Part shown: in pieces, positions 9,116 to 16,773 of the stretch | How the letters are laid out: every line of letters begins with the position of its first letter | Position numbering within the stretch: position 1 is the stretch's first letter | Made by a program: the position numbers and the translations under genes | The notes under the pieces: generated by a model | What the model saw: only the letters and a program-made list of their open reading frames with translations | Databases searched by the model: none | What the model was told of the DNA's origin: nothing | DNA from: Roseateles saccharophilus | Lineage (GTDB): Bacteria > Pseudomonadota > Gammaproteobacteria > Burkholderiales > Burkholderiaceae_C | Assembly (NCBI RefSeq): GCF_004342485.1 | Contig: NZ_SMBU01000009.1 | Span: 124,780 to 188,779 of the forward strand | Direction: 5' to 3' | DNA length: 64,000 nt

Positions 9116-9145
9116 AGGTACTCCTTGGACGAGGGGCTTCATGTT

Positions 9146-10141
9146 CTAGACAAATTGATCGTCACCGCCGCCGGCGAGCACGATCTGGCCTTCGTCGACG
9201 AGGCGGCGCACGATCTTGAGCATTTCCTTCTGCTCGGCCTCGACCTCGGACAGGCGCACGGGGCCGCGGGTCTCGAGGTCCTCGCGCAGCGTCTCGGCGG
9301 CGCGGGTGGACATGTTGCGGAAGATCTTCTCGCGCAGCTCGGCGCTGGCGCCCTTGAGCGCGACGATGAGGCTCTCGGTCTGCACTTCCTTCAGCACGGC
9401 CTGGATGCCCCGGTCGTCGATCTTGTTCAGGTCGTCGAACGTGAACATGTTGTCCATGATCTTCTGGGCCAGGTCGGCGTCGGCCTCGCGCACATAGTCC
9501 AGCACCGAGGCCTCGACGCTGGAGCCCATCATGTTGATGATCTCGGCCGCCGTCTTGGCGCCGCCCAGCGAGCTCTTCTTCATGCGCTCGCCGCCGGCCA
9601 GGATCTGGCTCATGACCTCGTTGAGGTCTTTCAGCGCGGTCGGCTGGATGCCGTCCAGCGTCGCGATGCGGATCAGCACCTCGTTGCGGCCGCGCTCGGG
9701 GAAGAGCTTGAGGACCGAGGCGGTCTGGTCGAAGTCCAGATGGGCCAGGATGGCCGCGATGATCTGCGGGTGCTCGTTGCGCAGCAGTTCGGCCACGCTG
9801 GCGGCATCCATCCACTTCAGGCTCTCGATGGAGGAGACGTCGCTGCCCTGCAGGATGCGGTCCAGCAGCAGGTTGGCCTTGTCCTCGCCGAGGGCCTTGC
9901 GCAGCACGGCGCGCACATATTCGTCGGTGTCGGTGACCAGGGTGCTGTGGGTCTCGGCGACGTCGTCGAACTTGTCCAGCACCAGCTCGACCTGGGCGCG
10001 CTTGATGACCTTGAGCTTGGCAATCGTCTCGCCCAGCGCCTGCACCTCCTTGGGCGACAGATGCTTGAAGACCTCGCTGGCCTCCTCCTCGCCCAGCGAC
10101 ATCAACAGAATTGCGGCGCTCTCGATGCCCTTGTCATCCAT
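9146..10141 (-). CDS. fliG: flagellar motor switch protein FliG
   Basis: FliG is the rotor protein that contacts MotA and links the MS ring to the C ring. The 331-residue product has the three FliG domains: N-terminal (MDDKGIESAAILLMSLGEEEA), middle with the EHPQ motif (LLRNEHPQIIAAILAHL, about residues 118-134), and C-terminal with the charged torque helix (VLKEVQTESLIVALKGAS to LREKIFRNMSTRAAETLREDLETRGPVR). ATG 10141 has a GAGG ribosome site seven bases away and is preferred over an in-frame TTG two codons upstream. Confidence 0.97.
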   Translation of the reverse strand: MDDKGIESAAILLMSLGEEEASEVFKHLSPKEVQALGETIAKLKVIKRAQVELVLDKFDDVAETHSTLVTDTDEYVRAVLRKALGEDKANLLLDRILQGSDVSSIESLKWMDAASVAELLRNEHPQIIAAILAHLDFDQTASVLKLFPERGRNEVLIRIATLDGIQPTALKDLNEVMSQILAGGERMKKSSLGGAKTAAEIINMMGSSVEASVLDYVREADADLAQKIMDNMFTFDDLNKIDDRGIQAVLKEVQTESLIVALKGASAELREKIFRNMSTRAAETLREDLETRGPVRLSEVEAEQKEMLKIVRRLVDEGQIVLAGGGDDQFV

Positions 10142-10166
10142 GCTCAAACCTCACGCAAAGGCGCAG

Positions 10167-10325
10167 TGCCTTCCCAGGCGGCTGCCGTGGAACCGGCTTT
10201 GCCGGGCCACTTGCAGCTGCCAAGGCCGGAGGCCTTGTCCCTCGCCAGGCACAAGCAGTCCACAGGACTGCCTGTGTCCGGGCTCGGCCCCCTTGAGGGG
10301 GCTCGCGAAGCGAGTAGGGGGTGGG
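10167..10325 (+). repeat. Intergenic hairpin-repeat composite (family A copy 1 plus family B copy 2)
   Basis: This occupies the fliF-fliG gap. Family A hairpin 1: GGCGGCTGCCGTGG, inner CCGG/CCGG, then CCACTTGCAGCTGCC (10177-10214). Family B hairpin: CACAAGCAGTCC aca GGACTGCCTGTG (about 10250-10276) followed by the framework GTGTCCGGGCTC. Family A 3' module: CCCCCTTGAGGGGG, stem CTCGC gaa GCGAG, then GGGGG (10288-10321). The copy ends about ten bases from the fliF stop codon. Confidence 0.7.
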
Positions 10326-10331
10326 TCATTT

Positions 10332-12020
10332 TCATGCGGGCGTCTCACCCGCCATCCAGTCGCGCACGATGTTGGCGACGGCGACCGGATTGTCGCGTGC
10401 CAGCGCGCGGGCGCGGTTCAGCTTTTCGCTGTGCACCGGGGCCTCGAGCTTGGGCATGCCGGCGGCGCCGGGCAGCAGTTCAGTGTCGTCCACGACCTCG
10501 TCCACGGTCTCGGGCTTTTGCTCCGGCGGCGGCGGGGCGGCGGCCCTGATGGCCGGGCGGATCATGCCGAACACGGCGATCAGCGCGATCAGCACGCAGG
10601 CTGCCGGCACGATGGCGCTGCGCAGCAGGTCGGTCAGCCAGGGCTGCTTCCACAGCGGCATGTCCGCCGGCTCGGTCTTGTCGACGACGAAGGGCGCGCT
10701 GACGACCTTGACCGAGTCGCCGCGCTCGCCGCTGAAGCCCATGGCCTCCTTGACGAGCTCGGTCAGGCGGGTGATCTCCTCGGCCGGCACGGGCTGGGTC
10801 GTCGTCTTGCCCTTGGCGTCGGTCACGCTGCGCTGGTTGACGACGATGGCCGCGCTCAGGCGCTTGACGTTGCCGACCGCGCCGCGCGTGACGCGCACCG
10901 TCTTGTCGAGCTCGTAGTTGGTGACCTGCTCGCGCCGGTTGCTGCTCGTGCCGCTGCTGCCCTGGGCGGCCTGCAGCGGCGCGCTGGCGCCGTTGACGGG
11001 TGCGGTGGCCGGCACCGGCGGCTGGTTGGTGGCGGCGCCCGGCACGCCGGTGGGCTGGGCGGCGTTGGCATTGGTCTGCTCGCTGCTCTGGCTGGAGCGC
11101 ACCGAGGCCTGGGTGTTGGCGCCCTGGTTGGGGCGGTATTCCTCGGCGGTGGCCTCGGTCTGCGAGAAGTCGACGTCGGCCGTCACCGTGGCGCGCAGGT
11201 TGTCGCGGCCGACGACCGGCTCCAGCAGTTCGAGGATGCGCTTGTTGTAGCCGGCCTCGACCTGCTGCTTGTATTGCAGCTGCTGGCTGTCCAGGCCGTT
11301 GGCGCCGTCGGGGCCGGCCTGGGAGAGCAGGGCGCCGGTCTGGTCGAGCACGCTGACCGCCTTGGGCGCGAGCTCGGGCACGCTGCTGGAGACGAGGTGG
11401 ACGATGCCGGCGATCTGGGCGCGGTCCAGCGTGCGTCCGCCGCGCAGCGTCAGCATCACGCTGGCGCTGGGCTTCTGCTGCTCGCGGAAGAAGCCGTTCT
11501 GCTGCGGGATGGCCAGGTGCACACGCGCGTCGGCCACGTCGGACAAGGCCGTGATGGTGCGCGTCAGCTCGCCTTCCAGCGCGCGCTGGAAGTTCAGTCT
11601 CTCGTTGAACTGGGTCTGGCCGATGCTGGACTTGTCCATCAGCTCGAAGCCGACCGTGTTGCCCGTGCCGCCCTTGGGCAGGCCCTGGGCGGCGAGCTTC
11701 ATGCGCAGCTCGTAGACCTGGCCGGCGGGGACGAGGATGGTGCCGCCGGCCTCGTGCTTGTAGGGCACATTCATCGCCGCGAGCTGGCCGATGACGGCGC
11801 CGCCGTCCTTGTCGGCCAGGCCGGTGAACAGCGGACGGTAGTCGCCCTGGGCCGACCACAGCGTCACGGCCAGCACGGCGCCGGCCAGGGCCAGCAGGCC
11901 GGCACCCATGGTCAGCTTGCTGCGCAGCGGCAGGCCGTTGATGCGCTGGACGAAGTTGGGCGCCTCGACGGGCGTGACCATCATCGGGGCTGCTGCGGGG
12001 GCGCTCAGGGCTGTGTCCAT
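10332..12020 (-). CDS. fliF: flagellar MS-ring protein FliF
   Basis: FliF builds the MS ring, the base on which rod, C ring and export gate assemble. The 562-residue product has two membrane helices (about residues 37-57, LTMGAGLLALAGAVLAVTLW, and near 440-460), the ring-building YscJ-like domain with GLADKDGGAVIGQLAAMNVPYK, VHLAIPQQNGFFREQQKPSASVML and VSSSVPELAPKAVSVLDQTG, and the C-terminal tail ARALARDNPVAVANIVRDWM that binds FliG. ATG 12020 is chosen; the open frame upstream runs antisense through fliE. It heads fliF-G-H-I-J-K and diverges from fliE. Confidence 0.97.
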   Translation of the reverse strand: MDTALSAPAAAPMMVTPVEAPNFVQRINGLPLRSKLTMGAGLLALAGAVLAVTLWSAQGDYRPLFTGLADKDGGAVIGQLAAMNVPYKHEAGGTILVPAGQVYELRMKLAAQGLPKGGTGNTVGFELMDKSSIGQTQFNERLNFQRALEGELTRTITALSDVADARVHLAIPQQNGFFREQQKPSASVMLTLRGGRTLDRAQIAGIVHLVSSSVPELAPKAVSVLDQTGALLSQAGPDGANGLDSQQLQYKQQVEAGYNKRILELLEPVVGRDNLRATVTADVDFSQTEATAEEYRPNQGANTQASVRSSQSSEQTNANAAQPTGVPGAATNQPPVPATAPVNGASAPLQAAQGSSGTSSNRREQVTNYELDKTVRVTRGAVGNVKRLSAAIVVNQRSVTDAKGKTTTQPVPAEEITRLTELVKEAMGFSGERGDSVKVVSAPFVVDKTEPADMPLWKQPWLTDLLRSAIVPAACVLIALIAVFGMIRPAIRAAAPPPPEQKPETVDEVVDDTELLPGAAGMPKLEAPVHSEKLNRARALARDNPVAVANIVRDWMAGETPA

Positions 12021-12168
12021 GAAGGCGGCAAGGAACGAGAGGAGGGCCTGGATCGGCCGATGGCGCAAATTATTCGTGCCGACCTCCTCAAGAAAGCGCT
12101 GAAGTGGCCGACCCCGCCCGCGTATCTCGGGGCTTCGCGTCCGCGGCTTGCTGCCAAAGTGCCGCCCC

Positions 12169-12495
12169 ATGGACATGAAGCTGCGCCCCTTCGATTTCGC
12201 CCAGGCTGCCGCCCGCGCGGGCCTGGGGGTCAACGGCCAGCCGCTGTCCGTGAAGCCGGCCGCCACGACCGGCGCGAGCTTCGGCGACGCGATGACGCAG
12301 GCGCTGAAGAACGTCAGTGCCCAGCAGAACGAGGCGACGCGGCTGCAGCGCGAGGTGCAGCTCGACAACCCCACCGTCAGCCTCGAGGAGACCATGGTCT
12401 CGATGCAGAAGGCCCAGATCGGCTTCCAGGCGACGCTGCAGGTGCGCAACCGCCTGGTCTCGGCCTACTCCGAGATCATGAACATGCAGATCTGA
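12169..12495 (+). CDS. fliE: flagellar hook-basal body complex protein FliE
   Basis: FliE is the small adaptor joining the MS ring to the proximal rod. The 108-residue product carries the C-terminal FliE signature NPTVSLEETMVSMQKAQIGFQ and ends VRNRLVSAYSEIMNMQI, both highly characteristic. ATG 12169 is preferred, giving the normal size; ATG 12175 is also possible. It is transcribed divergently from fliF; the 148-base region between them must hold both promoters, but I could not place a convincing consensus there. Confidence 0.95.
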   Translation: MDMKLRPFDFAQAAARAGLGVNGQPLSVKPAATTGASFGDAMTQALKNVSAQQNEATRLQREVQLDNPTVSLEETMVSMQKAQIGFQATLQVRNRLVSAYSEIMNMQI

Positions 12496-12513
12496 GCGCT
12501 TCGCTCGATTTGG

Positions 12514-12603
12514 TGTCTTCCCAAGCGGCTGCCGTGGAACCGGCTTTGCCGGGCCACCGGCAGCGCCCCTTGAGGGGGCCGGCGCCAGCCGGTAGGGGGA
12601 GGG
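12514..12603 (+). repeat. Dispersed hairpin repeat, family A copy 2
   Basis: The element between fliE and the pseudopilin gene has hairpin 1 GCTGCCGTGG / CCACCGGCAGC around an inner CCGG ctttg CCGG, and a 3' module CCCCTTGAGGGGG, stem CCGGC gcca GCCGG, then TAGGGGG. It shares its first 45 bases almost exactly with the copy at 10167 (GTCTTCCCAAGCGGCTGCCG against GCCTTCCCAGGCGGCTGCCG) but has a different 3' stem. It sits between two convergent genes and could act as a bidirectional transcription or RNA-decay barrier. Confidence 0.7.
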
Positions 12604-12607
12604 CCGA

Positions 12608-13096
12608 TCAACAGCCGCCGCGCGAGTCGGCGCCGCAGATCTGCGGCCGGCCGAGCGGGCCCAGGTCCAGGTAGAGCTGCTGGTTGCGGTCGTTGGAGAT
12701 GCCGATGCGCGTCCAGCCCTGGGCCCGGCCCAGGCCGGCCTCGAAGGTGACACCCTGGCCGGACTGCAGCAGCGTGCCCTTGTGCTCGCGCGCGCTGACA
12801 CCGCCGAGCTCGCAGCGCGGCTGGCCGGTGGCGCAGTCGCAGGGGGCCTGGCGGCTCGAGCCCCAGCACCATTGCGCGCCGCTCTGGAAGCTGACGTAGA
12901 CGCTGCGCCCCTCCTGGACGCTGATTGCGCGGGCGTGGCGCAGGTCCTGCTCCAGCAGCTCGGCGACATGGCGCAGGCGCTGGCGGGCCAGGTAGTTGGC
13001 ATAGCTGGGCACGGCCGCGGCCAGGATGATGGCCAGCACGGCCACCGTGAAGACCGCTTCAAGCAACGTGAAGCCCGAGATGCGACGTGGCTTCAT
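12608..13096 (-). CDS. GspH/FimT-like type IV pseudopilin
   Basis: The 162-residue product begins with a type III (prepilin) signal: short basic leader MKPRRISG, then FTLLEAVFTVAVLAIILAAAVPSY, with cleavage expected after Gly8 and Glu at mature position 5. The rest resembles the GspH/FimT family, including the LARQRLRHVAELLEQDLRHARAISVQEGRSVYV helix-to-strand region. Six Cys residues in the last 100 residues suggest disulfides. Minor pseudopilins of this kind prime type IV pili or secretion pseudopili; why one sits inside a flagellar locus is unclear. Its start overlaps the ycgR stop (ATGA). Confidence 0.85.
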   Translation of the reverse strand: MKPRRISGFTLLEAVFTVAVLAIILAAAVPSYANYLARQRLRHVAELLEQDLRHARAISVQEGRSVYVSFQSGAQWCWGSSRQAPCDCATGQPRCELGGVSAREHKGTLLQSGQGVTFEAGLGRAQGWTRIGISNDRNQQLYLDLGPLGRPQICGADSRGGC

Positions 13097-13836
13097 AGGT
13101 CCAGCTTCAGCAGGCGCCGGCGCTTCTGCGTCTGGTCCACATAGACCTGCAGCGAGCGCCCGGCCGCGGCGTCGAGGTCGACGAAGGCGCAGCCGAGCTG
13201 GCGCGTGCCGCCGGGGTCACCGCCGATCGGGCTGGCGTGGTGGGGCAGCAGCGCGACCCGCAGCGCGGTGATGCGGTCCAGCTCCAGCACCAGGCCGGCG
13301 GCGACATGGCCGATGGGCAGCAGCGGGGCCGGGTCCACGTCGGCCGGCAGGGCCAGAGCCAGACCGCCGATGCTGATGTCCAGCACCCGCAGCGCGTGCC
13401 CGGGCTGGGCGCCGCCGGGCACGACGACGCGCGGGTAGAGGCTGCCGGCGGGCTGCACGCGGTAGGACTGGCGACGCTGGAAGCGGTAGAGCCGCGTCGG
13501 CAGCGTGCCGCGCAGCACGGCGCCCTGCGCGCCGCTGACGAGGACGGAGGCTTCGAGCTCGAACTGCAGCTTGATCGTGCCGAGGTAGGCGACGGCGGTG
13601 ATCTCGCCACCGGCCACCAGGGCCTGGCTGATGCCTTCGGGGTCGGCGCCGATCTCCAGGCCGAGCAGGTCGGCCGCCGGGTCCAGCGCGACGATGCGGC
13701 TGGGCAGGCTCAGACCGGGCGGCCCGCTGAGCATCAGCGCGGCGTCCTCACGCTGCAGCTGCTGCAGGTAGGCGGTGATCTCGGTGATGGTGGAGACGCG
13801 CAGTTCTTCCGGGGCGGCTTGAGTTGTGGCGGACAT
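13093..13836 (-). CDS. ycgR: flagellar brake protein YcgR (PilZ domain, c-di-GMP binding)
   Basis: YcgR slows the flagellar motor when cyclic di-GMP is high. The 247-residue product has the N-terminal YcgR domain (about residues 10-115) and a C-terminal PilZ domain (about 118-240). The c-di-GMP-binding motifs are intact: RRQSYR at 121-126 (RxxxR) and DISIGG at 153-158 (D/NxSxxG). Its place beside flagellar genes and the c-di-GMP enzymes at 34-38 kb fits a motility-brake circuit. Confidence 0.93.
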   Translation of the reverse strand: MSATTQAAPEELRVSTITEITAYLQQLQREDAALMLSGPPGLSLPSRIVALDPAADLLGLEIGADPEGISQALVAGGEITAVAYLGTIKLQFELEASVLVSGAQGAVLRGTLPTRLYRFQRRQSYRVQPAGSLYPRVVVPGGAQPGHALRVLDISIGGLALALPADVDPAPLLPIGHVAAGLVLELDRITALRVALLPHHASPIGGDPGGTRQLGCAFVDLDAAAGRSLQVYVDQTQKRRRLLKLDL

Positions 13837-13925
13837 GCGGACGATGGTAGCCGCGCCAAGTGCGCCGAAGCGGCGATGTGCCGATCAGGGCGGCCTTCCC
13901 AGGCAGGCGTAGCTGCAGTGAGAGG

Positions 13926-14201
13926 TCAGGCGGTCTTGTCGATGTTGTTGCCCAGAGCCGACGTGGGCGGGAACGTGGGCCGCTGCTTGGCGGCCGCTTC
14001 CAACTCGGCAGTGAGCCTGCTCAACCACGGGAAGCGGGGAGGGATGGGTTGCTGAGTGACCTTGTCGATCTGTTCCGTCAGGTTAGCGGCGAGCGCATCC
14101 CTGCGTGCCTGAGACGTGGTGTCAGAGGCCGAATTGTTGCGTGCATCCACGCTGTCCGTCCTGTAGGAGGTGACGGCTCCCACGCCGTTGACGCTGTTCA
14201 T
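13926..14201 (-). CDS. Unknown 91-residue protein with its own sigma-28 promoter
   Basis: I do not recognise this protein. It starts MNSVNGVGAVTSYRTD, with AAGGGG as ribosome site six bases upstream, and is polar and low in hydrophobic residues: a Ser/Thr/Asn-rich first half, a helical stretch ARRDALAANLTEQIDKVTQQ, and a Pro-flanked helix PWLSRLTAELEAAAKQRP. There is no signal peptide or membrane segment. The frame is open for 24 more codons upstream, but that part would contain the promoter. A near-perfect sigma-28 promoter lies at 14242-14268, so it should be expressed with filament and motor genes. A role as a late flagellar chaperone, secreted protein or regulator is possible but unproven. 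Confidence 0.75.
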   Translation of the reverse strand: MNSVNGVGAVTSYRTDSVDARNNSASDTTSQARRDALAANLTEQIDKVTQQPIPPRFPWLSRLTAELEAAAKQRPTFPPTSALGNNIDKTA

Positions 14202-14241
14202 CACGATCCCCTTCAGTCCAAATTGAAGGTCTTTCACCAGC

Positions 14242-14268
14242 CTATCGGCAGTTCGACGAAGAACTTTA
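14242..14268 (-). promoter_or_regulatory. Sigma-28 (FliA) promoter of the 91-residue gene
   Basis: On the minus strand the sequence is TAAAGTTC, eleven bases, GCCGATAG, against the enteric consensus TAAAGTTT-N11-GCCGATAA. It is the best sigma-28 match in the window. The -10 ends about 40 bases before the ATG at 14201. Confidence 0.8.
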
Positions 14269-14305
14269 GGCACCAGGGTGCGACAGATGTCACGCCTTGG
14301 TGCCT
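14268..14305. repeat. Inverted repeat between fliT and the sigma-28 promoter
   Basis: Arms AGGCACCA (14268-14275) and TGGTGCCT (14298-14305) enclose a 22-base loop that itself holds the palindrome GACAGATGTC. One arm touches the -35 element of the sigma-28 promoter at 14242-14268, and the fliT stop lies on the other side. It could be an attenuating hairpin for the fliD-S-T message or an operator. No U-tract is present. Confidence 0.4.
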
Positions 14306-14348
14306 GGAATTGTAGTTCCGGGCGGTGTGAAAGGGGGGGGGGCGTGTT

Positions 14349-14648
14349 TCAGTGCGTCAGCACGGGGCGGCCGGCCAGTACTCGGTCGAGGTCCTCGAGC
14401 CAGGGCTCGGCGAGATGGCGAATCTCGGCATCGTTGAGAAGGATGCGCTGCATGATGCGTGTTTTCAGGGTGGATTCGCCAGGGGCGAGCGTCCCCCGGT
14501 TCGCGGCTGCCTTGAGCTGGCAGATCAGCAGCACGCAGGCCCCTTCCAGCCGGACCACTTCATCCCAATTGCCGTTTCGGGCGGCGGACAGCATGTCGGC
14601 ACTGGCCTGTTCGATCGCTTCGTAGTAACTCAGCAGGGCGGCGTTCAT
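14349..14648 (-). CDS. fliT: flagellar chaperone FliT-like protein
   Basis: The 99-residue helical protein lies directly after fliS (two-base gap), which is the standard place of fliT. The pattern MNAALLSYYEAIEQASADML...GNWDEVVRLEGAC and IMQRILLNDAEIRHLAEPWL is that of the FliT family: an N-terminal helix pair, then the LxxDAEIRxLxxPWL helix that in enterics binds FlhDC or FliD. FliT chaperones FliD and, in Salmonella, inhibits FlhD4C2. The upstream part of the open frame overlaps fliS and is excluded. Confidence 0.85.
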   Translation of the reverse strand: MNAALLSYYEAIEQASADMLSAARNGNWDEVVRLEGACVLLICQLKAAANRGTLAPGESTLKTRIMQRILLNDAEIRHLAEPWLEDLDRVLAGRPVLTH

Positions 14649-14650
14649 GG

Positions 14651-15103
14651 TCAACCTGCGCTCACGGAGGAGGGGGCCTGTGCGCCGGCATGCACCTGCG
14701 CGGCGATGCCGTCCCAGGCATCCTTCAGGGTGTCGACCAGCTTGGCGCATTCGACCAGGGCGGCCTCGTCGTTGTGCAGGTTGGCCAGGGTGAGGCGGCG
14801 GGCCAGATAGTCGTAGAGGGCAGCGAGGCGCTTGGCGATTTCGCCACCGCGGGACATGTCGAGGACGCCCGCCAAGCCTTCGTCGACGATGCGCACGGCC
14901 CGGCTGATCGCATGGGCCTTGGCGGGCATGTCGCCGCGCTGCATGGCGCCGCGGGCCGTATGGATGTCGCTCAACAAGGTGTTGTAGAGCAGCCCGATGA
15001 GCTTGTGGGGGCTTGCGTCGTCGGTTGCCGTGCTGGTGCCGATCTCGGCATAGGCGTTGGCGGGGGGGCGGCGGCCGCCGAAGGACTGAGGCATGCTGAA
15101 CAT
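14651..15103 (-). CDS. fliS: flagellin export chaperone FliS
   Basis: FliS binds the C-terminus of flagellin and keeps it unfolded for export. The helix bundle is clear, with ANAYAEIGTSTATDDASPHKLIGLLYNTLLSDI at its start and DMPAKAHAISRAVRIVDEGLAGVLD following. I chose ATG 15103 (150 residues, GGAG nine bases upstream) because conserved FliS proteins begin about 15 residues before ANAY; ATG 15184 would add 27 polar residues and sits just 13 bases after fliD, with a weaker AAAGAG site. Either start is possible. Confidence 0.93.
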   Translation of the reverse strand: MFSMPQSFGGRRPPANAYAEIGTSTATDDASPHKLIGLLYNTLLSDIHTARGAMQRGDMPAKAHAISRAVRIVDEGLAGVLDMSRGGEIAKRLAALYDYLARRLTLANLHNDEAALVECAKLVDTLKDAWDGIAAQVHAGAQAPSSVSAG

Positions 15104-15197
15104 CACGCTGGACTCCGGTTCACTTGTCTTGTTTTCGGCCGTCGAGGCCGATTCTTGAACCGGGATTGGCGTGTCAAACGCCATTAGTTCGCGCTCT

Positions 15198-16667
15198 TTA
15201 GCCCGACTTCTGGTTGTTCCAAGTCGTGATCTGCTGCGTCATATATTTTGCCAGCGAGTTGGCCTGCGACATGGTCGCATCCAGTGCCGAGTATTGATCC
15301 TGCAGCCGTTTCTGCGTCAGATCCAAGCGGGTCTGGAGGGCGTCCTGATCCTTCTGGTTGGACGCGATCATTTTCTGGATCGACTGCTGGCGGGTCGGTA
15401 GCGAGCCGTCGACGCCCAGCGCGACATTCTCCCAGTCGGACAGCTTCTTGAGGATGCCGTTGTTGGACGGGTTGGTCGTGTCGACATTGGCCAGCGCTTT
15501 CTGCAGCTCGGGCATGTTCTGGACCGCCGCACTCAGCTTGGTGTCGTCGACCTTGAGCGAGCCGTCCTTCTGGAACTGCAGGCCGATCGAGCTGAGCGTG
15601 GTGAACACAGTCGACGCCGTATCGAAGCCGCCCAGGACATTGTGCAACTGGGACTGAAGGCTCAGCGTCGTGCGGTCGCCCTGCAACAGGGCACCCTTCT
15701 TGGCCACCGGGTCATAGGCGGTGTTGGCGCTGACGAAGGCGCTGAGCGCGTTATAGGCTGCAACGAAGCTCTTCACCATCGTCTTGACCGCGTCGGTGTT
15801 GGCCGTGACCGCCACCTGAACCGGCGAAGTGGTCACTTTGTTGACGTTCAGCGTCAGCCCCTGGATGACATTGGTCAACGTCGTGCCGGGGCTGGAGATG
15901 GAGATGCCGTTGACCGTGGCCTGGGTGTCCGCCGCCGCGGTGGTCTGCGTCATCTGCGTGACCCCGCTCGTGGGATCGAAAGCGAGGCGGGACAGTCCTG
16001 CCGCATCCGTGTTGGTCCCGTCGTCGTCGGTGACGGAGACCTTGAAGCCATTGGCCGCTCCCGTCGACGAGGACTGCAGGGCCAGGCGAGCGCCGGAGGA
16101 ATCGGTGACGATGGTGGCCGTGACACCGGCATTGGCCGCATTGATCTTGTCGCGGATGCCGGCCAGCGTGTTGCTCGTCGAGTCGATTGCGATGCTGATC
16201 GATTGAGCGCCGGACTTCGGCGTGAAGGCCGTCTGCCCGGCATTCCAACTGCCGAGATTGATCGTGAGCGTGCCCGTGCCGACGACATCGGTGGCAGCGG
16301 AAAACTGGCCGCTCGCGCTGACCAGCGTCTGCGGTGCGGCCAGTGCACTGACCGACACTGCGTAATTGCCCGGCACCGCGCTCGCCGAACTGGTCACGCC
16401 GACGCTGCTTGCATCGGAAGTCGTGGCGGAGGTCAGCGAATAGTTCGACGCCGTCAACAGCGGCGTGGTGGCATCCTGCAGCGAGGACACGAGCGACTGC
16501 ATCTGACCGAAGGCAGACAACTGGGTCTGCATGCCCTGGGCCTTTGTCTGCAGGGCTTTCATCGGCAGGTTCTCGACCGCCATCAACTGGGTGATGATGC
16601 TGTTGACGTCGAGTCCGCTGCCGATGCCGGGCGACGACATCGTCGAGGTGCCGCTGATGGAGGTCAT
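15198..16667 (-). CDS. fliD: flagellar filament cap protein FliD
   Basis: FliD caps the growing filament and folds flagellin. The 489-residue product begins SSPGIGSGLDVNSIITQLMAVE, the FliD N-terminal signature, has the variable middle domain, and ends in the coiled C-terminal part with KDQDALQTRLDLTQKRLQDQYSALDATMSQAN, also diagnostic. Length is normal. It has its own sigma-28 promoter at 16678-16704 and heads fliD-S-T. Confidence 0.97.
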   Translation of the reverse strand: MTSISGTSTMSSPGIGSGLDVNSIITQLMAVENLPMKALQTKAQGMQTQLSAFGQMQSLVSSLQDATTPLLTASNYSLTSATTSDASSVGVTSSASAVPGNYAVSVSALAAPQTLVSASGQFSAATDVVGTGTLTINLGSWNAGQTAFTPKSGAQSISIAIDSTSNTLAGIRDKINAANAGVTATIVTDSSGARLALQSSSTGAANGFKVSVTDDDGTNTDAAGLSRLAFDPTSGVTQMTQTTAAADTQATVNGISISSPGTTLTNVIQGLTLNVNKVTTSPVQVAVTANTDAVKTMVKSFVAAYNALSAFVSANTAYDPVAKKGALLQGDRTTLSLQSQLHNVLGGFDTASTVFTTLSSIGLQFQKDGSLKVDDTKLSAAVQNMPELQKALANVDTTNPSNNGILKKLSDWENVALGVDGSLPTRQQSIQKMIASNQKDQDALQTRLDLTQKRLQDQYSALDATMSQANSLAKYMTQQITTWNNQKSG

Positions 16668-16677
16668 AGTCCTACAT

Positions 16678-16704
16678 TTATCGGGTCAGACAGGCGAAAT
16701 TTTA
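16678..16704 (-). promoter_or_regulatory. Sigma-28 promoter of fliD-fliS-fliT
   Basis: Minus strand: TAAAATTT, eleven bases, CCCGATAA. One mismatch in each half to the consensus and correct spacing; it lies 11-37 bases upstream of the fliD start, leaving a very short leader. Confidence 0.75.
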
Positions 16705-16773
16705 GGTGCTTTACCTTCCGAATCGCGGACGGAAGTCACGCCGCCGGGCGCAACCTCGGGGCGAAGGGCGTCA

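Noticed and set aside
12021..12168. Sigma-54 or FlhD4C2 sites between fliF and fliE
   Set aside because: No TGGCAC-N5-TTGC element and no GGATWAGC-N15-CAATTCC match; GGATCGGC followed by CAAATTATTC is too distant in sequence and spacing.
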